A stretch of DNA of 64,000 bases. It comes from Embiotoca jacksoni. Taxonomy: Eukaryota > Chordata > Actinopteri > Embiotocidae. Below are positions 1 through 15,400 of this stretch, in pieces (position 1 is the stretch's first letter; every line of letters starts with the position of its first letter). A model generated the notes under the pieces. That model ran no database searches. It was not told the origin of the DNA and worked only from the letters and a program-made list of their open reading frames with translations. A program made the position numbers and the translations under genes. The DNA is taken from assembly GCA_022577435.1 (NCBI GenBank), contig JAKOON010000006.1, positions 9,856,001-9,920,000 of the forward strand, in the 5' to 3' direction.

Positions 1-1567
1 ACCGAGTCTGGGCCCCACCAGCAGGCCGATGATAAGCCCCATAACCACAGAGCGTCTTCCAGCCTACAGTGGGCAATAGCACTGATAATATACTGCTTCA
101 GCTGTGTCAGATAATGTGACAAAAGAACGTGTATGAGAGCGAAAAAGAGACAGGGATGAGACAAGAGAGAGATTACACCGGAAAACCCCCTCTGATGTCA
201 AGGGCACAGTCTGAAAAGCCTTATTAACATGACAAGGTGAGTGTGTGTGAGTCTTTTTTTTTTCATTGTAGTGTGTGTGAGAGTGATGACCAGTGGATGA
301 GGTGGTATGCTGGTCCTCCCTGGTGCTCCAATTGTAATTAGCAGGGAGACTAACGAGCTTTAAAGAGGCAGGCTTTTTATTAGAGCTGCTAATTGCTTCA
401 TGTCAAGGGTGTACTCAGGAAACACAGGGACGTGGAGTCACTGTGTATGGGTTCTTTAATGTGTGTGTATAAATGTCCACAATCTATGAGGGTTTGCTGT
501 TTTAACATCTATAGACCAATGGTAACAGAAAATTTGGAGAAGTGATTTAAACGATTTCATTCCGACAGGAATATATGCACGTACATACATTCGCATTGCA
601 TATACAGTATATACATGTGAGAATGTTTGGGTTTGTGTTCTTTTCTTATGACTTGAACTGCTGGTGCAAACTGAATTTTCCCTCCCCATTAATTTCTGTG
701 ATGAGGTTGAGACGCAGGCTTCCAGTCACAATCTGACTCAGAGTTCAATCTGATTGAGCTTTGATAAATTAAATTGCAAGGCTCTCCATCAAGTCTGAGA
801 GAAGGCTCTAACTGACTTCTCTTTCAAGAAATGTTTTTTGTGTAACTGCAGAAATAAAACACACAGAAGGAAGTATGACAGATTAATGACAGTAAATGTC
901 TCAATAAGAAGCTGTATTGTTTACAACTTTGTGGACTGCTGGTGTTATCCCACAAGCTGTGATAACTTGTGTAGTTTATGTTTATAACCCCACAAACACT
1001 AGTTGTTTACCTCACCTGCTTTTGGCCTCATAAAGTGAGTACATTTTGAGTGTCAGATTTTAGACTGCAGCTTCGAGAGTGATGTACAGTCTATGTGCTC
1101 CTGTGGTCAGTTTAGACCAAATTAACCGTGGATCTGTAATAGTCTTTTAGATTCATGAAGATTAGGATTAGACCCTGTTTATTAGTTAATAAATCTGCTG
1201 ATCATTCAGCATTTTGACATTTCACATGTGTCAATAGTAAAATTAATGTTGTCAGAATTCCATTTAGTTGTGTCAGTTTCAGGATCCTGGTAACTTGCAT
1301 GCTGCCTCACCGTCACACTGTGATGGCTTACTGTGACACTTGAAGAAGAGCAGAGCCATTATTAATATTGGTAGCAACACCTGTGCTTTTACTACTATGA
1401 CATGACATAATTTCTGTTGTGACAAAGACTAAAGGTTTAGTATCATTTAGGTCATGCTGCCACCTTCTATTTGCTCATTAGAATATATGTTTATGTTTAA
1501 TAGCAATGGTGAAAAATTATGGCAGTTTAATTTGTTAGTAGTCAGAAATAGTTGAGATGTGAACATG

Positions 1568-1598
<31 letters not shown>

Positions 1599-4500
1599 TG
1601 TGTGTGAGAGAGAGTGTGTGAGTGAGAGTGTGAGAGTGAGTGTGAGTCCTTGCTTCTTCTTGAAACCGAGTGTATGCCTGGACCTCGTAACTCCTCAATA
1701 ATCAGGGCTGACTGATTAATTGGTTAGTCAGCATGCTCCAGGTTGCCTGCCAGTGTTTTCCTTCACTGCACTGAAAAAGACACGAAAGCTTCTTTTGAAT
1801 TGTTTCTATTTTTTCTAAGGGAGGTTGGCTGAGTTACATTTCTCACATGTTAGAGAGATTTTGTATCCCTTTTGGAGCACATATATGCATATTTTTTATA
1901 TCATTGCCAAATACCTGCTTTTTCTTCCCAAACTTTTAGGTCTCTACCAAACTCAAATTGAGTCAAGAGTCAAGAGTGGCTTTATATCATGTCAACCATC
2001 ACTGACAGAGAGACCAAACAGCATTCCTCCAGGCACTTGGTGTCACAGACCTACAATAAGGGCATGTGTGCAAAGAGTGTAAGACAAAACTTCTAAACAG
2101 GACAAAAGACACAATAGAGGACAAGGCAGCGCTGACCAGTTCACAGTTAGTGTGGATGAAGTGCTGTATGTAATAGGTTGTGCAAAAATATATTGCGAAC
2201 ATGCTATAAATGTAGACATTATATACTATGACACCAGCTGCCTGCAGTTCAATTTGGAAACCCTCAAAGAGAAAAAGGAAAGCCATTAGGAGAGCAAACA
2301 ACCTTCCAGCTCATTAAATGTTCTGTTATAATGTCAGCTACAGTTGATTGGTCTGTCTTGGCCAGTCTGTTAATGCAATATAACAGATTTTGTGTCTAGT
2401 GGAATACACAATCACCTCATACCGTAATTACCCTTTAATTTTGAAGCTTCCAGTCGTATAGGTATGAATTTAAAATAAAAGCATTAACATCGCCAAGCTT
2501 CCTATCATCTTTACCGTAAAGCAGGTGTTTGTGTACTATACAACAGTACTGTGTAGCCTTACTGCTGGAAGTTTTAATAAGATGTTTGATTTTCTGTAGA
2601 ATGCAGTATATGCCAGTGACTGGATAATTCAATAGCTTGTTTTGTCTGTGGTACGGCAGATTGCGCAGATAGAGGCTGATTTTGTTGTTTTTCTACTGCA
2701 TGATCCTTAAAATAGCAACAACTCAGTTGTGCACACTGTTGGACTCTGAGGCATGGTTGTAAGTAATTATACTGCTGGACAGGCTATATGCTGACTACAC
2801 TTTTCCATACCACGTATTTAACTGGAAGAAAGCAATAATGATAAACAGAGATCCAATAATATAGTTATGTATGTGTATTGTTAATACTCAAAATGACAAT
2901 GTAAAATGCAATGCAAAAAAGTAAATATTTAAGATGAGCATAGTTTTGCAGAATCACAGTTTTATGGTGATTGAGCTTTGCACACGTGATTTAGGAACAA
3001 TATCAATACAGGGATGTTTACCATGTAGTGAAACATAAAGAATATAATGTATATATACTGTACACAGTTGCATAGAGAATATGAGCGTTCTCACAAATAA
3101 AGTGAGTTTGCGTTCTGCTCTGATTAAATATCCAAAGATGCTGCCAAACATAAATCTCCTGCATCGTAAAGGCAGCGTTTATTTATAGCATTCGCTCCTC
3201 ACACACACCTGCAGCATATGCTTGCACACACAAACACACACAAAATACTTTACTTATGTCCCTCCTTATATCCATACAGTAACTATTGGTGTGAGTTAAA
3301 TCTCTGCAGTTCAGGTTACACATGCAACTGGTTTGTGTTGCCACTGTGTGTTACCTTGCTGATTATCCATGGTCATGCCCCCTCACCACCTCAGGAGGAT
3401 GTTATTATTAAAAAGTGTGACATTAGAAATCTCCACTTACTGTTCAGGCAGCAGCCACATGTGTTCAAGCAACATGTTTACTGCTTCATGTCCTTGTTCC
3501 CCAACAAACCTTTGCTGTTTTCAGGTAACTGTCAGCACCGGACAACTTAAGTTATTCTCCTCACAGTATAACTGATCGCAGAGTGACATTAACAACGGGA
3601 AAGAAGCCTGTGTGTGTCATTACATCCCGGTGAGACAGATCACACATGTCATGCTGCTGAATGAGTGCTTCATGCCTGTTACTGCATGAATCTGTATGAC
3701 TGAATTATTTTCCAGTGGGAAATTAGATGACTTTATAGGGATACGGATTCGATTTCCTGCCCTGTCAGTTTGTTTCACAGCCCTTCTGCTATGTTACAGA
3801 GAAGACAACGAGCAGTGAAAGAATGACTGACTGTCAGGATGACTCACGGCAAACATCTACATTCAAAACCAACATTTTGAGTTTACATGGAACAGTATGA
3901 CCTGTTTCCTGCAGAGCTCCCAGGTTGCATCCTGTCTGAAATTTTAATGATGTTGTTGTCAACAATTTTTGGGAAATATTTCCTGCAGAAGCAGCATAAA
4001 TTAGACAGATACTGTATTTATTGTCAGTGGTGTAGCTATTGATCTCTTTTAATACAGTGGAGAAACAATTTAAAAACAATTTAAAAAGATCACAAAAGAA
4101 CAAAATTATCATACGTCAGCATTCAGTACACCTGCGTGACTGTTTATTTATTGTAGTAGGTATAAGAGGATTTGTGGTTGGCCACCAGTTTGCTGTTAGT
4201 ATACTGGAATAAGATACTGATACTCACTGTCTCTTTTAATTAACTGAGACCTCTCTCCCTTCATGCCCCACACCGCCTTCTCCCTTTTACCCCATGCTTA
4301 CCGGATCATCAGTAGATCACAGCTCCTGGACAGTGACCCATATCAGTCTGGGTCAAACGTCAAAGCTCACTGAAAGTCCAAGGGGTCAGATAGTTCTGAA
4401 GCTCAGTGGTGAAGCTGATCAAATTGGACCTCCTGCCGGGCTTTTCTCTTTATTTTAAGGGATGTAACTCTGGAAAACAAGTTAATGGCTTGCAGTATCC

Positions 4501-4941
4501 TAATCACATCCAAAGTACAGCAGAGGTCTTCTGTTGTTGGTTCTTTTCAGTCACTTGATATGACATTAGGCTACATTTCATCAGACTTCAGTTGTTTTGT
4601 GCTTATTTTCCACTGTTTGCTCAGAGCTTCTTCTTTTCTCCAGGCTCTCTATGCAAACTTGCATTCTTGGCTGACCCTTACAAACTGCCTACTCTCTACT
4701 TCTTTAATATTCAGCTTTATTAAAATGAGGCTGAAGACAAAAAGCCTTGCATTGTGTCCAATCTGCACCCCCTCGCCAAAGCCTCAACCCCCAACCTCCA
4801 CACACACACACCCCTCCTCTAGTCCCTGACCCCCTCCCTCTCTGCTGCCTTTTCTCCTCTGCACTGACAGACTGCTTAGACGCCCTTAATATGAAAGCTC
4901 ATTGGTAGTGGATGTTTTGTGTTATTATGTCTGTACCAGGA

Positions 4942-5010
<69 letters not shown>

Positions 5011-6430
5011 ATTTTAATCTCAGTGACTTGCATCATACGCCCTTCTCTCTATGCAAAACAGGCCTTATGGTGCAGAGGCAATAACATAGTTATGAAAATT
5101 AAAATGTGGTTGGCCTAAAGTGCAATAATATCCTCAATCTGGTATATGTTCTTACATGCACAAGTTAAATACTTACCAACGTATGACTAGGACATTACCC
5201 AAAATCCTCTTCTCATCATGTAATATCAGGAGATTACTTTAAAAAATATATAGTTTCCAATCTTCTTTTTATGTGGAGCTTACACTTTTTCCAACATGTA
5301 AAAAAAAACCAATGTTATGACCAAGCAAATCTATTACAAAGTGTATTTAATAAATATTATATAAATAAACTCTGGTAACACAGTCAATATGAAAAGAGTA
5401 AAGTTTAAACAAATCTTAATGGTTCATGCAATAAATTGAATATCTAATCTAAGTATCTGAACACCTGACTAAATTAGCAATTTAGAAATGTGAACTTGGG
5501 CATGGGAAATTATGATGAGCATTTTTACTATTCTAAACAAACAATTATTAATTTAATTGGGACAAAAATCCAGTGTTTAATTGATTAAAATTTTAGCTAT
5601 TTCTCTTGCAGTAAATATTTAATCTGCAAATTTATTTTTTAGTTTGTTGTAAAGCTTGCGGAGTCCATGATGGGGAGTTGTTCTTGTGTTTATAATGTCC
5701 CTCTCTGCATGGACTTGCATCAAAAGCAAATGATCACTAATTGGAGTGACGGGACTGGGTAAACCTTGCATGAAATTGCCATCAGAGGCCCATTGTCGGG
5801 TGCATGTCCCTCTGCAGCTCCACCCAGCAGCCTGCCCATTGACTTCAGAGTGCGCTCACTCAACTATGAAGCCTGTGGTGGTGCAAAACGGAGTGAGGGA
5901 AGTGTTTGTGTGAAGAAAATAATGTATGGCTGCCTGCATCTGTGAGTGGCAGGAAAAGAGATAACAGGCAGATTTATTGAACTATTTATTTTTCTTCTGC
6001 GGGAGCTTGCGTGTTTGCTTTACAAAGAGAAAGTGAGGGGAGAGAGTGGAGGAGGACTGCATGAATGTAGGGTATGGGGGTGTTCTGCGTGGGGTGGAGC
6101 GAGGAAGGGGGCGAGAGGCTGATTGGGGTTTTTGGTATGGTGGAGGGAGTGACAGTGAGAGAGAAGGGGGAGGTGTGCGGCAAGGGTCTTGGATTGGACT
6201 GTAATCCTTTAGTCCTGGTTGGAAATGACCCTGCACAGTCTGGGACAAACAATATGACAGGGACACACACACACTGAACATATTGTCTTGCTCACACACT
6301 GAGAGGTGAGACTGGCTTTGGCTGACGTTACTTCATCATGACAAAATGTCCTCGGCAAAAACCGGCTGATCTACTGCAAGATAAGGTTTGTACTTCCTTT
6401 AGGAAAGTAGAATTTACATTTGATGCATCT

Positions 6431-6466
<36 letters not shown>

Positions 6467-9313
6467 GAGAAAGAGAAAAGGAGATGTTTGCACATATGCA
6501 AGTGAAGGGGGCAGTGTGTGTGTTGTTGTAGTCAGATCTAGTGCAAGTTCCATTGTATTCAGGGTTTGTTCTTTATGAAGATACAACTGTAAACATGTAC
6601 TGTCAATGGAAGGATGTCCGCTAGTTTAACAGGAACTATATTTTGCAACACCTCCTTCCTCCTCCTCTTCTTCAGATGACACATTCAGACCAGTTGTCAT
6701 AAATGAATAGCTCACTTCTGGTTACTTCTTTGATCCCAGGTTGCCTTTTTTTTCTTATTGCAAACTCACCAGAATGCTTCAAAGGCTTGATGCTGTTTCA
6801 CCAAAACAGGATGCTACTCACATTGCGCTCACATATCCCACACTTCTTTCCCAGATATGCAAGTTGTCACATCGTCTTGTACATAATCCAGATGCAATGT
6901 AGCTTAGAAAGGAACAAGTCAACATGAAGCTGGAAAAAGTACTGCCGACTGTTTGCTGTCCTGACTCCTAAATAGTGGAATGAGCTCCCCACCAACATCA
7001 GGACAGCAGAAACTCTGTACATCTTCCCCCGCAAACTAAAAACGCACCTCTTCCGACTTCACCTTGAACAGTAGAACTTTAGTAGCACTTAAAATGGCAC
7101 TTACTGATAGCACTTTGTAGTTTGGCTTTCTTGAAGAAATTGTATTTTCTTGATTCCTGTTGTTCTGGGTTTTGTACCCTCATGGTTGAAATGCACTTAT
7201 TGTAAGTCGCTTTGGATAAAAGCGTTAGCTAAATGAAATGTAATGTAAAGATATAAGGTCATGTATGGACTTAATTAATCTTAGTTAGTTTCATTATTAA
7301 TCATGATTTTATTAAAACTCTTTATGAAGTAACATTTTAATTCATGGTATCACTCCTGAAATGCTATTGCAGTTGCTTGTTGGCTGCTCTAATGCTTACT
7401 TTGCTAAAATCCAAACACCTTTGTCAGATTTCTGGGTATCTCGTTACCAATTCCTCCTCCTGTAAATAAACATACATTACAAGTACAGTTGTGTGTCATA
7501 TTCCATCATGGTAACTCAAATTGCCGTATTTGTTTTTACACTTGTGCCCAAATATTCTCCATAATCTTCTTGCCATCCTTCATGCTTTTAATGTGACAGT
7601 TGGCGAAACCCTTATGGTTTCCCTCACTGTGTGCTGACAGGTGTCGATGGGGACGAGTGTCCATCTGCAAAAGAACAGACCAACGTTCATCTCCTCTGAG
7701 AGACTTGTAATAATCCAGTCTGCCCACTTCATTCCAAGCCAAATAGTATCGCTTTAAAACTCCTAATTTACTTACTATAACATCAGCATACATGTCACAC
7801 AGAATCACAGAAAGTCAATTTTGTAGACAATACCTTCAATTATCAACTGCCACAGAATTTAGAACATTATTTTTAGGCTAAGTTTGAATATACACGGTGA
7901 GTTTTACAGCCAGATTTCTCGGATGACAGGAGTGGAAAATGTCGCAATAACTGTACCCTTAAGATGGAATAAAAACTGCATCATCACTGTTAGATAACAT
8001 GGACAAAAACAACACGAGGGAGAGCCAAAACTTCTCTTCCATGTCCTCACTTGGTCAAGCACAGAGCACCTGCTGCCAGCCTGGCTGTACTCAGCCTCTG
8101 CTAACGCCGGCATATGGCAAACACACACTCACACAAACACACACGTGTGTACTCTCACTATTTCTGGTTCAGGGGTGTTGGAATCTGGCAGGTGGTTAAT
8201 ATTGTCTGAATGTCACATCTTTATGCATGAATGCGCAAATGCACATTTGCAAATATACAAAGAGACACAGTTTCATCTGCATACACACTTACACACACAT
8301 ACACAGAGAGGTACACTAAACAAAATGGTAGCAGCTGTCTTCTGTCTGCATCCACAAACAACCTGACATTCAAATCCTCGATTGCGATATTTTCCGGGCT
8401 AGTTTGTCCTCAACTGAACAGACAGACACTGTCACACAGCTGTAGCTTTTCTCTGTTTTATCCTTGTTTTAGGGCATCAACAGCAGCGTCACTTGGCAGA
8501 ATTACCAACAGACTATTCCAAAAACAGAGTTCACCTCTCGGCAGTCAATAAGCCTCTTTCATGAGTCCAATCTCTCTGGGATGTAACGTCAAACACGGAA
8601 TATGCAGTATTTCTATATTTTATATTTGTATAATATCAAGTAGCAATTTCACTATATATGGGCTTTTAAGATTTGAAGGCCTATGCTATTAAACACAAAG
8701 AAAAGAAAAGAGCGTGTGGGACCTCGATTATCAAGGGTAACAAAGATGGAGAATAGTGCTTAAGCAATCACTGTTCTGAAGAGCTTTTGAATTTTCAGCT
8801 TTTCAAATGTTTTCAGTTTTGTCAGAATATTTGACCTTTTTTTGTTTCAGATACATTTGAATGCTTCCTCTGCTCTGGCTATAAATAAGTGAAAAACAGC
8901 CTGTGGTTAAATGTGGTGCTGAGTGTCATTTCAAAATAAAATCCAAAGCTGTTAAAAGTTATTCAACGGTCTGGCTTTTTCAGGGCAACCAGAGCTTTTT
9001 TTTTTTTCAAGATGCTGTAACTGACTAAACCACTGCTGATGGTTTTTTGGGGTTTTGATGTGTGGCTGCACAAAAAATTATGCACTGGGTGATACTGACC
9101 ACTGGTAAACTTCTAATATATTTATTTATCTCCAGTGCCTCTTTGATGTACTGCATGTGTGTTGTGGCTGTGAAGTACTTGTTTGTTTGTCATGTTTGCT
9201 TCAAGCAGAGATGTATCTGTGTTTATTCTATTATGTTCACACTTCAATATTATTGCTTTCAAACAGATAACATAAGTTTTTGGTCATTTATGCATTATCT
9301 TGTTCATTTGCAG
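1..9313 (+). other. rhbdl3 5' region, presumably intron 1
   Basis: There is no convincing exon in this AT-rich stretch. It holds GT microsatellites at 1564-1648, 4944-5008 and 6432-6466 and an L2-like LINE 3' end at 6930-7258. A GC-rich first exon ending with a sequence like HWKVLFxQ was looked for and not found, so the gene start lies to the left. Confidence 0.6.
6930..7258 (+). mobile_element. L2-clade LINE 3' end (truncated)
   Basis: The sequence first resembles a decayed reverse-transcriptase C terminus (cgcaaactaaaaacgcacct, followed by a decoded LFRLHLEQ-like end). It then has the tail gtcgctttggataaaagcg and short ATGTA units, which is characteristic of fish L2-type LINEs and the SINEs that borrow their tails. 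It is 5'-truncated, as usual. The family assignment is from memory of the motif. Confidence 0.75.
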
Positions 9314-9472
9314 TATGACCCAGAGAATTCAGGCTTCATCAGTACAGAGCGGTTCAGGGACCTGCTGGCGACCCACGGCTCAGAGCTTGACCCCCACAAA
9401 CTTGAAGTCCTATTGGCCCTCGCCGATGGCAACGCTGATGGAAAGATCTGCTACCAGGACTTTGTCAACCTG
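9314..9472 (+). CDS. rhbdl3: rhbdl3 coding exon 2 (EF-hand exon)
   Basis: The exon is 159 bp, phase 0 to phase 0, with acceptor tttgcag and donor gtgaga. It encodes the calcium-binding-type EF-hand pair region from YDPENSG through LLALADGNADGKI to YQDFVNL. The open frame runs on upstream of the acceptor, but that sequence is AT-rich and intron-like, so the exon is trimmed to the splice sites. Confidence 0.93.
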
Positions 9473-12400
9473 GTGAGATGTTTTAACTTTTTTTAGACTG
9501 ACCGACATCACTGTTCAATACTTTATTGTGACCTTTCTCGTATTTATATTTGGGTTTAGAATGTCATTTTAATATCAATATAATGTATATACAAACATCT
9601 TCCTCATCCGAGGTTATCATTATTATAACAATGGATATAATTTGAATCAATCCCTTGACAGTTGCTCACACTTTGAAATTTAAAGATATATACCTGAACA
9701 TTTACACAAATGAACGTTCATTACATTCAAGATTTTTTATAAATTCTTTTATACATTACGCCTATCACTGCCAGATAAATCTTACTGTATTTCATACTGC
9801 AGATTTTACATCTCCTGTCTGGCAAGACGTGTGTGCTGGTTGAATGAATGCAAACTGACCGTGGTGAATTTGCAGAGCATGCACACCAGAAGCTTACAGT
9901 ATGCCAGCAGAGCCAGCTAACTTACGGTTTAGCCATATGCTATTTTGAATGATGATGAAATAATTCAATCATGGGGCTCCTCTAGACTTTCCAAATGTTG
10001 TCAAACCAACCTCTGATAGTAATAAAAATCATTTTGCAGGGTTGGGGTACCTTTTGCTTAATTTTATCCACCATTTATCCAATATTCATCCACTGTTTTA
10101 CAGCTACAACGGTAGCAACAGATTAGGCTACGGCGGAGCCACCGACATAAGCGCGTGTCAACAGTGTTTTTGTAATTATTCTCCTTGACAAAAGGGGGGA
10201 GACGAAGGTTCAGCACTGTGAGGTGTGAGCCGTGTGTTACATTCAACTGTAAAGAGACTGCTGTTGTGAACAAAAAATAGACAGCATCATGCAAAACATT
10301 ATATTCAGAAATGATTAATTATTGTAGCTTATAGTTATTCCAACGTAATAAATTCTAACTTTCACGAATCATTCATTATTTCTGTAAATCTACTATACTA
10401 AAACCACTATGCTCATATAGCCTGCTAAAAAAAACATTAGAATTGGCAAAGGGTGCATTATACCTTTAATAAAGCTCAAAGCAGTTTAGAGTTTGGACAT
10501 GACTTGGTTATTAACTCTTGACTCAAGAGCAGAGGATGGAGACTTACTTGTGACTTGCAAATCAATGTCCGTGTCTCTCCTGTGGGACACCTCACTGTCT
10601 GCATCTGCAGTTATTGGTTTTTTTTTTAATCACACATGACACTTTTTTTACATTTTTACATCAAGCCCCAAAAGCTATATTCCAAGATCACCACAGCTAT
10701 GAGGTGGAGAGTCTTCCTCGTAAGAAATAACTCTCAGTCTGGTGATAAATTCCCCTCTTAATGGTCACCTTGCCCCAATTCCATTTTCACCTTCAGCCTG
10801 CCGCTGATTGTCCAAGGTCTCACTCAAGTATCTCCAGCCGTGCTTGCTTCCTTGTAACCTTCTCGTGTTCTGTTTTCAACTGTGTTTTTGCTGTTCCTCA
10901 TGGGAGGCTGAACTGCTGACCCAGGAAAGTGTGGAGTGGTCTGGAGTAGTTCTGTGGTAAACAATAACTACTGGGTGGCTGAGGGATGCGGTGGGGGTGT
11001 GTGTGCATGTTTGTAGCCACTGTAGGGAATTCATTGTTGTCTGTGAGCTTCAGCATGTCCATCTCTCCCCGTCTGTCTTGTTCCTCAGAGCTGTTTATTG
11101 TCTGATACAGAGGGTGAGGAATGAAGCCTGTAGGAAGCTTGGAAAAATATCAAAGGGCCTTTTTGCTGTTGGTTTCCAGTTGGTGCATTCATGTCACGTG
11201 TGAGGTTATGGGTCATGGTGTGCTACTGGATGTGGGACACAGAGGAATAGGGTATGTGCATTTTGTGTGTACTTTCACTTTTTTTTTTCTTAGTTGCTAT
11301 TGTGCCCACCCACCCACTGGTTCAGATATTCACAGAGGCAGCAACAACAGCCGCTAAACACAGAAGAAAGAAAGAAGTCACTATTCATGATTATGTTAAT
11401 GATGTGTTATAAGAGGTGCTGGTACAATTATTTTCGATGAAATTAACTGCTTTGTGAATTATTTATTCAACCAATTGCTGAATATTTGCTTCATTCAGTT
11501 ATTGGCATTTGAAGGTTTGCTGCTTTTATGTTTTTAATCACTAAATTCTTTGAATTTTGAAGTGTTGATAAGGAAAAACAAGTTGTCTTAAGACATTTCC
11601 TGAGGTTTTGGTAATGCAGTAAATCCCAACATATTTCTTGGACTATTAATTGATTGATTCTAAAACACAATGGCCTGTGCATGGTGAAGTGTTGGCGATA
11701 AGATGTGCTCAAAAGACTATTGTCGATGAATTAATTGGTCAATAGACAGATAGTTCATTAACAGCCATTATTAGTTGATAAATTCAGTTTAACAGGACAA
11801 ATATATCATGTAGTAACATGATTTCATGCAAAGATATGTTGTTTTATCTCATTTAAATATCATAACCAGCGAATTGGAGACATTACATCAGGCTCTTGAA
11901 TAAAGTGAGTAGTATTTTTTACTTTTTTGAGATGTCACAGACAAGGTTTGAATTACGGAGGAGGCACTTGAAAAGGACTTGATCTCCCCTGAAAGCCTAA
12001 TTTGAGACATTTTAGTGGGAGCTCTAAACCATCGTTCATTTTTGCAGTCACATGTTAGAGATTTTGAGTTTCTCTACAATAAGGTTCCTGAAATAAATAC
12101 TAATAGTAAAATTATATTGAGGTCAATATTGTGTGTTGATTTGCCCATACCAATTTTAGAATATTTGTCTTCACTGAGACTCCCAGTTGTGACCATCCTC
12201 GTCTGGCAGCACTGCACTCAGATCACTAAGTTTATGTTGACTCTTGAACTTTTCTTCACTGAGACAGACAGATGTCACTTTGTTCCGTTTCCTGCTTCTT
12301 TTAGTGGTCTTTAAGCCTTTTAAGCCCTGAGTTTCCTCCCTTGAGGAAAAAGTGAAACAACAGGGAGAGTGAAGAGACAGTCAATGAAAGTGAGAGAGTT

Positions 12401-15400
12401 AGAGACAAAGACAGAGAACATATTAGAAATCCTGCAATTGAATTTGCTGCCGCACACTTTCATGTACATGTTTAGTAGTGGTGCTCACTGGAAAACAGAG
12501 ATGCCCCAAAAGCCACTGTGTAATTCAACCCACAGTTGTGTGAAAAAGGTTGTAAATATCATACATTAATCTGCAGGAATGTGTGGCATGTAAGCATGAC
12601 ATAAGGGACTTTTTAGGGGCTTAAAGATCAAAGTGCCAAAGCCAAAACAGTAACTTAAAAGAGAGAATTATAATTCTTCCATGTTATTTGGCAGTGCCTG
12701 GTTTCTGTTGGTACGTTTTTATCTCTCCTGAGGAAAAGACGGTAGAAGCCAACGATTCGGGGGTAGAAGAAGGGAGTAACAATGGAAGGGGAGGCCGAGG
12801 CCAAGACAGACAGAGACAAACTGTGAGGGATTTATTTGTCGCGCCATCTCTCCTTTGCACCACAGCTCTTCCATCACTGTGATTGTCAGTAATTGCGTGC
12901 TCATTTCTCCGTTGCAGTCAGCGTTGAAATCACTGCTCATTCTTCTCTTTTCCTCTTCCTTGCTCTCTCCCCCCCCCCCCCCCCCCCCCCCGTCTTCTCT
13001 CACTCTTTACCTCTGTCTTTCTTCCTTTGTATAAACTCTCAGGATTTCCCACTGTTTATTCCTTATCTGTTCATTTCACTCTCTTCTTTTTGTCTATTTG
13101 TCTCCTTCTGTTTAACTCTCTCACACATCACTGAAGCGTTGCCTTTATTACAAATGTCTTGGGCAGAAACTGGATCTGTATATTTCCCACAAGAGACACT
13201 TTTAACCACTTTGTTTTTCACCTCTATTGGAGGAAATTATGTAAAGCATACATAGTGTAGATACTTATACAGTATATGTCCTGTTTTGCATTGTGTATAG
13301 CAGTCATTTTGTTTTTTTGTTTTTTTCAATTGATGCAAACAATGGTCAAAAGTATATGGGTACCCTCCTCTTTTTTATGGTTTGGTTTAGGTTCGTCAGT
13401 TCGAAGGCAGGACAAATTAACAGTGTATCCTGTAGCATATAATGTTTGTTGTTTAGTGTGTTTATTGTTATTATTACCATGACAACAAAGATCTAGTGCC
13501 TGTCTCTGGAACTCTCCCAAACACACTAATCCGAACATAACATTAAAACCATGGACAGGTGAAGTATTTGATATTGAGTCAGCTCAATTCATTTAAAAAG
13601 GTGGGACAAAATACTGTGATGTGATCAGTGAGACAGTGAGGTACAGCCCAGGGAGTTCAATTGAACAAACACTGCCCAATGGTAATTATATTATTAGTAG
13701 AAATATGACATTACAAAGCCATCCGTGAGGAATTTTGACATTATTTGATTGTACACTGCAGGCTGGGTGGATGTTGCGGCAAAAGTTAAGGTTGAACTTT
13801 TTTGCCTGACAACCCTCTGAGACCGCTCTGTTGATGCCAACAACAAAACACTTTGGCAAAACAGATGAAACAGATATAGGCTTGAGGGAGTAGGGGTCAG
13901 ATAGCTGAGTGGCTAGGGTGCATATGATATGGGCGCAAATACAATCAGCAGTGAGTCCTTGGTTTGATTCCCAGCTGGCAAAATATCAAAAAGAAGAAAA
14001 GCTAAAATTAATTAAGCATATACTTTCACCATGTGTGACAGTTCTGTGATGAAACTGATGCACTTCTGCTGCTCTTCCTTTTACCTTCTCCTTTCCAGCC
14101 TCATGTTTCTCTATTTCCTTCATATGTCTCCGTCTCCTCTCTGTTTTTACCTCTGTCTGTGTCTTACTGTCTCTCTGTTTTCCATTGCTCAAACAGTGAA
14201 CTTTTCTTTTGCTGGCCGAACACCCTTTGGTCCCCCTTCACCTCTTCTTGTCCCCTCTCCTCTTGGCAGTGGGTAAACAGAGAGAATGTCATTCTTTCTT
14301 TTGACTTTTACAAAGAGGAGAGGAATTGAAGTCACTTCACACGAAGAATTGACTGTCTTTATGGAGCATTGCTTCCTGGTGGGAGGGGGGGGGGTCTGTG
14401 TGTACCTCTTCTCTTACTTTGGTGTGCGGTCTAGAAATGTCCATGGTAACCCGTAATCATTTTCCCACAGGTCTCTGTGCCGTGATATTTGAAGGGTGAA
14501 ATAATTGGCTTTTTCTGAAGTTTCTCTCAACAGAGATGCCTGCAGAGACACTAAATGTCTCATTAAACAGTGTCAGAAGAACCATCAGCCAACTGTTCAA
14601 AAATCTTCCAGATCTTCTGATTTTACAAGTCTTCTTATTAGTATTTTCTTGTACATATCGTTCCATCTAATTCAGTTCGAAATAAATTGTGATATGTACT
14701 TTTATTTTCAAGATGTTCTCAAGATGCTAAATTTGCTATCTTTAAAGCAAAAATAATTCATTATTGCTGCGATACATCAATCACAGCTCTATTACACATC
14801 CGACAATTTGAGGCGATTTAAAGTTGTAGCTTTTGAAGTCAAAGTGGTTATATCCATCCGCCTTTTATTGTTGCACTTTTATTGCCGATAGCCGCTTTGC
14901 CACATCACATTTATGTTGTTTGATCATCTCTGTCCTTCCTGAAAACAATATCACTCATCCTTATAGCCGGAACATAACATCTTCTAACTCACACATCTGG
15001 TCTTCCTGTGGTTTTACAGACACAAACACAGGAGTACACTGAGTTATGGAGTGTCACAAACAGAGTAAGAAAGAGATTGGGAATGAATGGAAAGAGAGAA
15101 ACAGAGTGAGAGAAGCAAGAAGACTGTGGGAGAGAGGCTGGAGGAGTCTTTGCATTGTTGTGAAGGATCTTATAAAACACCCAGCAAGTGTAATAAAAGC
15201 CACAATGCTTGGAGACAGCAGTCATTTAGGTAGAAAGCTATTCATACAGCAGCTTTAAACTAAAATCTGTTTCCCATCTATGCAAATGGATTCCTCAGCT
15301 GCACTCAACATAAGATGATTGAGATAAGCCCAAATTTTGTCATCTTCTACATGATACAAACACGGTTTGTGTCCATAGCATACCAATCTTCTGTTTATTA

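Noticed and set aside
1..9313. The first coding exon of rhbdl3
   Set aside because: No GC-rich exon with an ATG and a phase-0 donor coding for the expected N terminus was found, so it is taken to lie outside the window.
9062..9496. A 144-codon open frame around the EF-hand exon
   Set aside because: Only 9314-9472 is coding; the rest is intron on both sides of clear AG and GT splice sites.
13890..13985. A functional tRNA gene
   Set aside because: Box A and box B are present, but the acceptor and anticodon stems do not pair properly, so it fits a SINE head better.
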